Assembly: GCA_900074745.1 (NCBI GenBank)
Contig: LT598469.1
Coordinates: 620,001-684,000, forward strand
Direction of reading: 5' to 3'
DNA from: Lachancea mirantina
Taxonomy: Eukaryota > Ascomycota > Saccharomycetes > Saccharomycetales > Saccharomycetaceae
Length of the DNA stretch: 64,000 bases
Made by a program: the position numbers and the translations under genes. The notes below the pieces were generated by a model that worked only from the letters and a program-made list of their open reading frames with translations, was not told the origin of the DNA and searched no databases. This document shows, piece after piece, positions 50,515 to 59,067 of the stretch. The first letter of the stretch is position 1. Each line of letters opens with the position of its first letter.

Positions 50515-50903
50515 ATTGCCCGCAGCGTGGGTCCTTATTCCAGTTTTCTTTTCATTGTACATACGTATTTGTACAGACTCATCACCAAATATAGTTTGTA
50601 GTCATCTAAATGGCACGAATTCATTTAATGTGTAAAACTGGTATTGTCGTGGTCTCGAATGCGCTTTATCGGCTCGCCATGGGCAAGCCTGTAGTGGCTA
50701 AAGACTAAGAATGCTGGTCACGTGCTCGCGGCCTCGAGACAGTGTTAACAGAACGCCAACTATCACTTGAGCGGCTGCGCTGTACTGGAACACTTTCAAA
50801 GCTCTTTAGAAACAATTTGAAACGGGCTTTTTAAATTACAGAACCTAGTACAAAATGCTAACTTCGAGGACGCTGGGGTCCAATCGATGCGTATGCATCT
50901 CGC
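50515..50903. other. RPS14-RPS22 convergent intergenic region
   Basis: About 390 bp with both 3' ends. A GTGATGA box-C-like heptamer is on the minus strand near 50579-50585, but no CTGA box D follows at snoRNA spacing. No gene was seen. Confidence 0.5.
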
Positions 50904-51296
50904 TTAGTAGACGAAACCCAAGATTTTACCAGAAACGTGCTTTCTTCTGGCCTCTTCGTGGTCCATAATACCGGCAGAGGTAGTCAAGATGACGTAACCG
51001 AATTGTCTAGCTGGCAACAAGTTTTCGGTCCACTTCTCGATGTCGTTGATCTTGACGTTGAATCTTGGGGAGATGACACCACACTTGTTCAATCTACCGT
51101 TCAATTGAACAACAATCTTACCAGATCTGTGGTCGTCAATGTATTCGAACTCGCCGATGTAGCCGTGCTTTTGCATGACTTGCAAGAACTTGATGATCAC
51201 CTTGGAAGATGGTCTGATCAAGACTTGACGCTTACCGGTCTTCTCGGCATTGTTAATGGAGTTCAAAGCATCAGCAAGGACGGAGACTCTGGCCAT
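50904..51296 (-). CDS. RPS22: 40S ribosomal protein uS8 (Rps22)
   Basis: A 130-residue protein, exactly the yeast length, starting [19 protein letters not shown] and ending with the conserved [12 protein letters not shown]. uS8 binds helix 21 of 18S rRNA in the small subunit. No intron interrupts the coding sequence. S. cerevisiae RPS22A (YJL190C) is in the same chromosomal position and is intronless, whereas RPS22B carries a 5'UTR intron with snR44. I found no TACTAAC upstream here, so such an intron is not supported. Divergent from RPL39. Confidence 0.97.
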   Translation of the reverse strand: MARVSVLADALNSINNAEKTGKRQVLIRPSSKVIIKFLQVMQKHGYIGEFEYIDDHRSGKIVVQLNGRLNKCGVISPRFNVKINDIEKWTENLLPARQFGYVILTTSAGIMDHEEARRKHVSGKILGFVY

Positions 51297-51843
51297 TTTG
51301 AATTGCTGTTATTTCTTCCTATATCTGGATTCGAAAGTTGTTCCTGCTGAACAACATTATCCAAAAAGTATGATATTCGTTTCAATGGCTACCTGGTAGT
51401 CACGGCGGTATATTTTTCATATGACTGTCTTTTGCGGAATAGGAGTGCGGTGTAAGGGCGTGAAGTACCATTTTTGGAGGAATAATTTCAATAAAACACG
51501 TGGTGCATGGGTCATACTCAATATTCGTTAAAAAAGCGTCGAAAATCATTGAGTCTCCCTGCGAGCTGCGTCGGTCAATTTTTCAGTCGCTACGGCAAAT
51601 CAAGAGGTCAGCCAGAGTTTGAGTCCAGGGGGACTGCGGACATCCGGCTGCAATGCTGGCCGCCCACCCCCTGGGGCCAAGGTCCCTAGGCAGAGGGCCA
51701 GAGCAGCCTAGGCTCGGGCCCTCGCCTGCGTCCATTCCTCGCAGGTCTGCGTTAGCCTGGAGACGAATTTCATCTGATTAACTTAGGTAAAATTGTTGAA
51801 GTTCCAAAGTCTTTTGTTTCACGTAGAACACCAAGGACTAAAG
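51297..51843. promoter_or_regulatory. RPS22/RPL39 divergent promoter with a Rap1-type site and a GC-rich hairpin island
   Basis: A Rap1-type site TGGTGCATGGGT is at 51501-51512. From about 51600 to 51760 the sequence is conspicuously GC-rich. It contains two stable inverted repeats: GAGGGCC-a-GAGC to GCTC-g-GGCCCTC at 51693-51723, and CCTGCG to CGCAGG at 51725-51745. The Rap1 role is inferred from the motif and the ribosomal-protein neighbours. The island is unexplained. Confidence 0.6.
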
Positions 51844-52356
51844 ATGGCTGTATGTGTGAATTGGGGACTAGTTTTCGTGAGAATCGGGCTGAATGATGCG
51901 AAGTAGTTATGGAAGATTGTGGGTGCGACTTCAGTGGAACTGAAATGAGATGATAGGCGAGGGCCCAAGAAGTTATGAGAAAATGCTTGCAATGGGGGGG
52001 GGGTCCGTATTTCGTTGATACTACGAAGCTCGTTATGGTGCGGGGGTACAACCATGGTAGTGAACGCCTTGCTAGGCTTGCAAACAGACGAACTCTGCAT
52101 TTACTTTCAGCTTTTGACTTTCAATTCCGACCTTTCGAGTTTGTCGTCGTAGAAACGACAATAACAACAGCGATGAAGTATTTTACTAACAAGACTTTGT
52201 CTTCAGGCTAAGAAATCTTTCAAGATTAAGCAAAAGTTGGGCAAGGCCCAGAACCAGAACAGACCATTGCCTCAATGGATCAGAACCAGAACTGGTAACA
52301 CCATCCGTTACAACGCTAAGAGAAGACACTGGAGAAGAACGAAGTTGGGCTTCTGA
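51844..52356 (+). CDS. RPL39: 60S ribosomal protein eL39 (Rpl39), two exons
   Basis: Exon 1 is only ATGGCT (51844-51849). The intron 51850-52206 has donor GTATGT, branch TACTAAC at 52184-52190 and acceptor CAG. Exon 2 is 52207-52356. The 51-residue product, the yeast length, has the eL39 core [20 protein letters not shown] and the end [11 protein letters not shown]. eL39 lines the nascent-peptide exit tunnel. The S. cerevisiae gene (YJL189W) has an intron at the same place after codon 2. The intron contains a run of ten G (51994-52003). Confidence 0.96.
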
Positions 52357-52661
52357 GCTGCGCGGCTGTGCGCGCCTGGGTCCAACCTTTCTCTTCCATT
52401 CCTCAAGCATTGTTCACTACTGTCTTTGCATGCTCTCATAATGGGCATTGATGGCAGCCAGATCAGAACTATGTAATGTCAAGTATATTAATATAGGGTC
52501 AATCAACGCAATTGTTCTATCCACCGGCATGGCTTTGGTAAGCCTTCGCGACGTCGATTTGAATAACTGTGAGCTGATCGCTCGAAAGGCCGAAACATCT
52601 ACCGTCCGGCTGTGAAGTCACAAAATCAGAATACGCACATCTACAAGCGGTGATTTTGAAG

Positions 52662-52756
52662 CACAAATCAGAGAGATAATACTGTCAAAACTGTTAAATC
52701 ATTAAAAATTTCAGCTACTATCTAGCAACGAAGTTTCGAAAATTTCATCACTGTGT
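52662..52756 (-). ncRNA. snR65: C/D box snoRNA, snR65 type
   Basis: Minus strand, about 95 nt. Box C GTGATGA is at 52751-52745, box D' CTGA at 52714-52711, and box D CTGA at 52671-52668. CACA before box C can pair with TGTG after box D. Directly upstream of D' is GCTAGATAGTAG, which is complementary over 12 nt to the yeast 25S rRNA segment CUACUAUCUAGC. The D+5 rule puts the methylated base on the U after CUAC, which I take to be the known Um2347 site guided by snR65. In S. cerevisiae I recall snR65 near RPS14A and SYP1, which fits. The C' box is weak (ATGATTT). The second guide has no assigned target. Confidence 0.82.
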
Positions 52757-52828
52757 CCATTCCGCAATACAAGATAAATTAGCAAAGCCCATTGCCTGAA
52801 CGTCCTCGTTCAGATCCTAAGTCACAAC

Positions 52829-53017
52829 ATGTTGAGGCCAGAGCAAGTAAACAAGAGCTCTATCAAAGATCTTGGCAGGATAATATTTACAATAGTTTCT
52901 ACTAAGGAGAAATGTAGAGAAGTGAAAAATCAAATACCGGACTTCAATATATACGAAGGAAATGTCATTTTAGACGAAATGTCAGGACCCTCTACCACTT
53001 ACTCAAGTGATCTTTAG
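52829..53017 (+). CDS. small ORF of uncertain status
   Basis: A 62-codon ATG frame (MLRPEQVNKSS, ending TTYSSDL) in the gap between snR65 and the SWE1 stop. Its stop overlaps the last bases of SWE1 on the other strand. Codon use is AT-rich like the intergenic DNA. I recognise no family, signal or membrane segment. It could be chance; conservation in relatives would decide. Confidence 0.15.
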   Translation: MLRPEQVNKSSIKDLGRIIFTIVSTKEKCREVKNQIPDFNIYEGNVILDEMSGPSTTYSSDL

Positions 53018-55374
53018 CGGGAAGCACATTTATCGGAAGTTTCCATAAACAGGTCAGGCTTGGGACCAAAATCATCTTCTTGAATAATGGCACCGGCCTT
53101 CCGGGTCATTTCCACGTACTCGCATTCCTCTGTATGCAAAATTTCGTCAGCAGTAGGCCGCTTAGTGTAGTTCGGTTGTATCATTCGTCGTACCATTTTC
53201 TCGAGCGACACTCCGTCAATAAGAAATTTTGGAACCCAGGCAGGTATTTTGGATACTTGGTCCAGTCTGAGGTCAAGTTTATCGGACACTTCGCCGGAAT
53301 GAACATTGGTCCCCATGGTACTGGTCTTGGTTTCTGAGAAGAGAGACTCAGAGTGAATTTCCGCAGAACTGAGATTTCCAGCATCTGAAAGGTCGCCGGA
53401 TCTGAGCTTATGCCAAGCGTGACCATTGTCCGGCAATACAACATTGGCAGCAATCTCGACGATCATGAGACCAAGCGAAAAGATGTCAGCACGAAAATCG
53501 TAGATGCCCTCAGATATGATCTCTGGGGCAATGTACTCTCGATCGCCTTCGTTCTCAAACCCGACGTCTTGCACGGGCAATTTTGTCGCTATACCAAAAT
53601 CTCCTAATTTTAGATTACCCTCGAATGTGATGAGAACGTTGGCGGGCTTAAGATCCAGATGCGCTATCTGGCAGGATTCGTGAATGAATCTGAGCGCAAG
53701 ACATAGCTCAATGATAATTTTCCATATTCGCCAGTCTTCGAGCCTTGTCTTCTTTTTGGAAACTTGTTCTTGCAGGAACTTATCCAGATTGCCATTTTCG
53801 CAGAATTCTGTCATCACATAGTAAAACCCCCCGTACGTCCAGGAGCTTATGAAGTTGAGCACGTATTCTTTACCCTCGTGATCTAAAGTGGTCTCACTTA
53901 TCTCGGACAGTATTTTGATTTCTTGTAAGATGCGTTTTGTGGAATTGTATTTATTGGGCCGCATGCTCTTGACCGCGTATCGGGTGTTGGTCGGCAGAAA
54001 AGTTACCTGATACACTTCGGAAAATTGACCCGATCCAATGGTACCCACATTGCTGAATTTGGTCGCGAGATGAGAATCTGGGTTCGTCTGCGAGGTTTCG
54101 CGGGACGGAGACGCCGAAGATGAGGCGCGATTCACCTTTGCGTTTATGGATCTGTGGGATCTATGCATGCCAGCCGAAGAGGAGGAGGGCTGCGTGAAAG
54201 AATGCGATTTTGTCGGTGTGTTATGCAAGGGACTGCCAGGGTCTAACGTGACAGATATGGCCGGCGCCGTGGGTGGCGCATAGTCGGAAAAGAAAGAACC
54301 CTCATCGTAAATTCCGTAGAGTTCGTCGGTAAACTGTTGCAATGTATCCGTCAAAACGTTGTTGTTGAGGACCCTGGAAGCCTTTGTTTTCCTTGATTTG
54401 ATGGACGTGAGCGATGCAGTGGTCATGTTCGTTGTTTGGAACCTACTAGAAGCGGTACCCAGCGGCGATGCCAGCGTGGAGTCGAAAATACCAGAAACAA
54501 ATGAATTAAAGTGCACCGGAGAGTCCTGTAACGACAAATTCTCCGTGTCTCTCGATAAGGGCGATTTTTTCACCGGTGTCTCCGGTGTGTTAATCTTGGG
54601 TGGAAGCAGGTTCGATCTCATCTTGGATACGAGGCCTGACGACGTAAACGCAACCTGGTCTGGCTTGGCTGCGGAAAATGACCTGTCGAGCGTCTTGCGG
54701 TGCTTCGACATGTGTGCAGAGGCTCCAGGAGTTGAGCTGACCGCGTCTACGGGTTGGTCGTCCCGTTTCTTGTACACCCATCGTCTGAGGATGTCCGGGT
54801 CGTTCACGAAGGGCGAAAGCTCACTTCTGCTCGCAGACCGCTTCAGATTGCCCTGACTCTCGGGCCGTTCTTTGAAAGGACTCCAGCTGTCCATGTACTC
54901 ATTGATCGTCGGAACCTCGGCGTCCCGGCCAAGCAACAGATTGAGAGTGCCTGCGCTTCTGGTCAGCCCAGGCGCGTTCTCGCCGCCGTGTTTCTTTGAT
55001 CCAACAAACTGTAAAACGTTCTTATGCCCGCTGCCGCTACACCTGCCGCTGCTCTTGCTGCTGGCACGACTGCTCGCGCGACTACTCGCGGAACTGCCGT
55101 CTGTCTCCAGCATCTCCTCGTCAGACATGTCTGGATGTAAATGTACCTCGTTCTCGACCAGTATAGCCTGCTTTTTCGGGCTTTTTACCACCCTCGCAAC
55201 GTTTGCTTGCGCGCGCGACTCGAACGACACGCCTACAAGCTCACAAATGCCTTGACAATCCGGTTTCCTAGTTGTACTTGCTGTCATTTGTTGAACCTGG
55301 TTTTTGGCGTTTCTTTGATTTCGACTTTTCGCGTTTGTCACTATGAACGGATATCGTCCCTTTTCCAAACTCAT
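53014..55374 (-). CDS. SWE1: Wee1-family protein kinase Swe1
   Basis: A 786-residue protein (S. cerevisiae 819). The kinase domain starts near residue 438 with the glycine loop GTIGSGQFSEVY. The catalytic loop is HLDLKPANVLI, with Leu in place of the Arg of HRD as in the Wee1 family, followed by LGDFGIA. The N-terminal half is disordered, Ser-rich and has many SP/TP sites. Swe1 phosphorylates the inhibitory Tyr of Cdc28 and delays mitosis under the morphogenesis checkpoint. Neighbours RPL39 and MNN5 match YJL189W-YJL187C-YJL186W. Confidence 0.94.
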   Translation of the reverse strand: MSLEKGRYPFIVTNAKSRNQRNAKNQVQQMTASTTRKPDCQGICELVGVSFESRAQANVARVVKSPKKQAILVENEVHLHPDMSDEEMLETDGSSASSRASSRASSKSSGRCSGSGHKNVLQFVGSKKHGGENAPGLTRSAGTLNLLLGRDAEVPTINEYMDSWSPFKERPESQGNLKRSASRSELSPFVNDPDILRRWVYKKRDDQPVDAVSSTPGASAHMSKHRKTLDRSFSAAKPDQVAFTSSGLVSKMRSNLLPPKINTPETPVKKSPLSRDTENLSLQDSPVHFNSFVSGIFDSTLASPLGTASSRFQTTNMTTASLTSIKSRKTKASRVLNNNVLTDTLQQFTDELYGIYDEGSFFSDYAPPTAPAISVTLDPGSPLHNTPTKSHSFTQPSSSSAGMHRSHRSINAKVNRASSSASPSRETSQTNPDSHLATKFSNVGTIGSGQFSEVYQVTFLPTNTRYAVKSMRPNKYNSTKRILQEIKILSEISETTLDHEGKEYVLNFISSWTYGGFYYVMTEFCENGNLDKFLQEQVSKKKTRLEDWRIWKIIIELCLALRFIHESCQIAHLDLKPANVLITFEGNLKLGDFGIATKLPVQDVGFENEGDREYIAPEIISEGIYDFRADIFSLGLMIVEIAANVVLPDNGHAWHKLRSGDLSDAGNLSSAEIHSESLFSETKTSTMGTNVHSGEVSDKLDLRLDQVSKIPAWVPKFLIDGVSLEKMVRRMIQPNYTKRPTADEILHTEECEYVEMTRKAGAIIQEDDFGPKPDLFMETSDKCASR

Positions 55375-56142
55375 CTCGAAACGGACACCGACCGCGTCCT
55401 ACTAAGACCGCCTACGTGCCAAGACCATCTGGGGAAACAACTACAAAGCAAGGGTTTTAAAACGCTCGAGGAGCACAATACGGATGCGTTGAGGGAACTG
55501 CGCGATCGAGATCATGCTGTTGTTGTCCACTGTCGCTTTTTAGCACATTTTTTCCTAGCGTTTTTGGCCTAGTTTAAGGCTGTGTGATGAGAGGTCGAGA
55601 ACCAGAGAGTTTGCGTACCGTTGAGGGTTGCGCAAGACGGTAGAAATTGGCGCGTGGAAATCGAAGGGCGATATTTAAGCGTGACGTGCGCGTTAATGGA
55701 TTTGTGACTATCTTGGCTATTTTAGCACTAGATCGAAAAAAGATCCGGCTTTCGAATCCTGGCGCACGCCAGAAACTCCTGCTTCGCCTAGGACCCTCAA
55801 GGCCAGTTGGAAACCAAAACGGCTGCAAATTCAACTTCAATTTCTACTAAAATTGACAAGCTACTTGCTGCACAGAAAACTGATTACTATAATCAAAAAA
55901 GTCTCCATTTGCTGACTTCCCCGAGCTTCGTGCATATTGTGCGTTGCGATCTTCACCTTCAGTAGGGTTTGATCCGTCGCCATTCGGCGTTGCCTTTGTT
56001 ATGGTTTACGTTATGAAAAAGGCCCTCGGTTGAAAAAAATACAACGTCTTTTCAGGAAATTGCAACAATCGGAAAGACAAAACCCCCATTGAAATAATTG
56101 ATCCTGGGACCCAGACCAGACAATTGCTAAGGCCGGACGGGA
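55375..56142. other. SWE1/MNN5 divergent intergenic region
   Basis: About 770 bp. GCGCGT appears twice (near 55650 and 55690) but no full ACGCGT was seen, so MBF control of SWE1 is not supported by a canonical site. A GTGATGA heptamer near 55587 has no box D partner. Frames here are not gene-like. Confidence 0.45.
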
Positions 56143-57813
56143 ATGTTGATCTTACGCAGAAAGACAGCAGGTGCTGTTCTTTTAATCTCCCTGATTGCAC
56201 TTTCTGTTTGGGTTTTTCGACTCTCGAGCAAAGATAGTTTGCGAGAACGCATTTACGGCGAAATCTTCGATGCAATCAAAGCGGCTAAGCCCGTAGACCC
56301 TCCTAAGGATCGGTTGGCATTCCGACTGAATGGGTGCGACATGCAGGGTGTCGGTGTCAATAGAGGTGACCAAATCGATCGAGCCGTATTCGAGAATCTG
56401 GATCGTTGCTATACTTTGACAGAACCGTACTTCAGGGGACTACAGCAACCACACATGGAGTTTCTGGAATTTCTGCAGGAATCACTCGATTTCGAGCCTG
56501 AATCTCCGGTGTTCGACCATTTGTTCCCGCGCGAAGAAGGCATTATCACCGTTGGAGGTGGTCGGTTCTCGTTGTTGACTTATTCGATGATCAAAGTTCT
56601 GCGCGAACACAATACCACACTGCCAGTAGAGGTTATCATCCCGCCACAGGACGAAGGCGATAACGACTACTGCAACAACGTGTTACCCGCATTAAACGCC
56701 AAGTGTGTGTACTTTCGTGACGTCTTGCCCAAGTCGCTGCTCAAGGACTGGAAGTTCGAGCGGTATCAGATTAAGGCCGTTGCGTTGCTCATTTCCAGCT
56801 TCAAAAAAGTCCTTTACATTGACGCCGATAACTTCCCACTCAAGAACCTGGATGGAATTTTCGAGTCAAACGTTTTCGAAGAAAACGGGCTCGTACTATG
56901 GCCAGATCTGTGGCGCCGTATGACTGCTCCTGTGTTTTATCGCATTGCCAACGTCGAGGTGGATTTTTTGAAACGCGTCCGGTCGCTAGGTGACGACGTA
57001 TCGCCCCCATCAAGGTATTCTGCGTTTGCGCCTGATGAGATGTACAATAAGAAAAGCGTTCCATTCCACGATCTGTTGGGCACTGTGCCAGACTCAGCTT
57101 CCGAGTCAGGGCAGTTGCTAGTTGATAAAACGAGACATTTCCAAACGTTGCTCTTGGCGCTCTACTATAATGTTTATGGACCCGAGTGGTACTACTCCTT
57201 GTTCTCGCAAGGAACCGCTGGTGAGGGCGATAAAGAAACCTTTGCCGTGGCTGCACACGTTCTACGTCGAAAATACTATCAGGTGAAAACGAAACTATCG
57301 TTCGACGGCTACTGGACGAAAGGCCCAAGCTTTCACGGAGTCGCGTTGTTACAGTACGACTGCGTCAACGATTACGAGCTATATCAAAAAGCCAAAGAGA
57401 CAGTAAAGCGCGAAAAGAAGAAATACAGCTTGTACGATCCCAATTACGATTCAGAACTAAGTTTCTACAAAAGCCTGATGAGACCAACCTCAGATGTGCC
57501 CATCGACGTAATGTTTGCGCATGCGAGTTTCCATAAATTTGATCCCTGGGGGCTTTACAAGGAAGGTGTGTACTTGAACGAAGATGGCACCCAGTTCCGT
57601 TCATTTCTGTCTTTGCAGAAACTGAACTGGTTTGACATTGAACTGTTTAACTTTAGACTTTTGGATCAATCCTTGTGTGGGAAGTCGCCCATCGACTTCA
57701 AGTACCTCCGCGATAAGTATAATGACCCAGAGTGGCCACGGATGTGCAAATATGTGAAAGACAGAGTCTCGTACCTCGAAGATTCGCATGACGAGGCCAT
57801 CAAGAAGCCTTAG
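56143..57813 (+). CDS. MNN5: Golgi alpha-1,2-mannosyltransferase (Mnn5 type)
   Basis: A 556-residue type II membrane protein (S. cerevisiae Mnn5 586). A single signal anchor is at about residues 9-26 (AGAVLLISLIALSVWVF) after a short basic tail. The lumenal domain carries the DxD metal/nucleotide-sugar motif DAD at residues 227-229 within VLYIDADNFPLKNLDGIF. Family members Mnn2 and Mnn5 add the first and second alpha-1,2-mannose branches to the alpha-1,6 backbone of N-linked mannan. Position next to SWE1 supports MNN5 over MNN2. Confidence 0.92.
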   Translation: MLILRRKTAGAVLLISLIALSVWVFRLSSKDSLRERIYGEIFDAIKAAKPVDPPKDRLAFRLNGCDMQGVGVNRGDQIDRAVFENLDRCYTLTEPYFRGLQQPHMEFLEFLQESLDFEPESPVFDHLFPREEGIITVGGGRFSLLTYSMIKVLREHNTTLPVEVIIPPQDEGDNDYCNNVLPALNAKCVYFRDVLPKSLLKDWKFERYQIKAVALLISSFKKVLYIDADNFPLKNLDGIFESNVFEENGLVLWPDLWRRMTAPVFYRIANVEVDFLKRVRSLGDDVSPPSRYSAFAPDEMYNKKSVPFHDLLGTVPDSASESGQLLVDKTRHFQTLLLALYYNVYGPEWYYSLFSQGTAGEGDKETFAVAAHVLRRKYYQVKTKLSFDGYWTKGPSFHGVALLQYDCVNDYELYQKAKETVKREKKKYSLYDPNYDSELSFYKSLMRPTSDVPIDVMFAHASFHKFDPWGLYKEGVYLNEDGTQFRSFLSLQKLNWFDIELFNFRLLDQSLCGKSPIDFKYLRDKYNDPEWPRMCKYVKDRVSYLEDSHDEAIKKP

Positions 57814-59067
57814 ACCCAATAATATTTAATACCGAACTCTTGCTTTGACGTAACAAAGTAGGGCCAATAACATGATCAAACAAGCAGAGCGCTAGCGTTA
57901 GCGGTCTTGATTGCCAACGAGTACGAGGAGACGCCCGCGGGGCGGCGAACGGACGCCGCAGGTGTTTACGAAAAACTGGGACGCCAGTGAGATGAGATTT
58001 TTGAAAAATCTAATGTAAAGCCTCACCTGCAAACAGGTCTCTCCAAAACCGGGCCAGAATGTCGTCTTGCTGTTTCTGGTGCTCCTGAATTGGCTCTTCA
58101 TCTTCTCATAAGCCCAGCTGTATGACTGTGATTTTTGCAGACCAAACGATAATCGTTAATTGTTAGACGGCGATGAATTACGAAATTTCGGAAACTGAAT
58201 TCCTTCGATAAGGTGATATGATGGGCTACAATCCACATCTACTACTAGGGTTAAAGGGCATGTTAGTGGGGTTCACCACATGACTATTGTCTGCTAAGAA
58301 ACTGTCCGCCCTCTGAGTTGCTACTGTCGACGAAGAATTGCGATCTTAATTTCATGGCTACCTCGTTATTCTCGAAAAACTATTTGGGAAAGTTCCGGTC
58401 GTGGTGCAGGACCAAAGGTCGCTTGATCTTCATCATGGTACCATAGGAGAAAATGTCTCGCTGGCACCATTCAAGGTGCTTCTGGAACGGTTGCCGTATC
58501 GGAGGTTGTGCTGTGGGGTTTATCACAAGACAATGCAAACGCTGCGATCTACGGCCGTCAAGAACGTCATATCATGCGCTCAACCTGTCCAAAGTGACGA
58601 TGTGAGGTCGTGTGATCTTACTAGATACTACGTAAATGAATTTGAAAGAAATCTACGCCCTTACGCTGTCACGTCAAAAAACCTAGCGATAATGAGCTCT
58701 AGGGTCCCCATAGGTTACCAAAGTACATCTAACCGTCAACTAGACTGTCTAAACCACTTAATTTTAGTCCTGAAGCACCAATCCTATGTACATAACTACG
58801 AATTATTCGCTAAACTGATTTAAAGGCAGTGGGAAGCACCCTTTTTGACATACAACAGGTAACGACTGGAGTTCTATAATTAAAGGTGGTACAAGACGCT
58901 TCTCACTCTAACGCTACGAAAAGGCGCCTTTGTTTGTCGATCTTTTCAGTTTTCAATGTTAATTCAGATTTGGTGATAATTTAAATTTGACAATTTATCA
59001 TAGGAGTTAATTGAATAAATATCCAAATTACAAGGCCAATCAGCTTGCTTTTGAAGAATCATTTGCC
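57814..59067. other. MNN5-SYP1 intergenic region
   Basis: About 1.25 kb with no assigned gene. On the minus strand between 58010 and 58160 two overlapping frames together look like a short frameshifted coding remnant (see findings). A plus-strand frame at 58401-58823 has no recognisable features. A 57-bp in-frame extension of SYP1 exists only from a TTG. Confidence 0.4.

Noticed and set aside
49891-50562. 223-codon minus-strand frame over RPS14
   Set aside because: It is antisense to exon 2 and the intron of RPS14; codon bias of the ribosomal-protein gene opens the reverse frame.
50560-50600. Box-C-like GTGATGA downstream of RPS14
   Set aside because: No CTGA box D within snoRNA distance on the same strand, and no terminal stem.
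50937-51350. 137-codon plus-strand frame over RPS22
   Set aside because: Antisense shadow of a highly biased ribosomal-protein gene, with no domain of its own.
51297-51500. 5'UTR intron with snR44 upstream of RPS22
   Set aside because: No TACTAAC branch point or convincing donor/acceptor pair is present on the minus strand upstream of the ATG.
58401-58823. 140-codon plus-strand frame between MNN5 and SYP1
   Set aside because: No recognisable motif and irregular codon use; nothing supports it beyond length.
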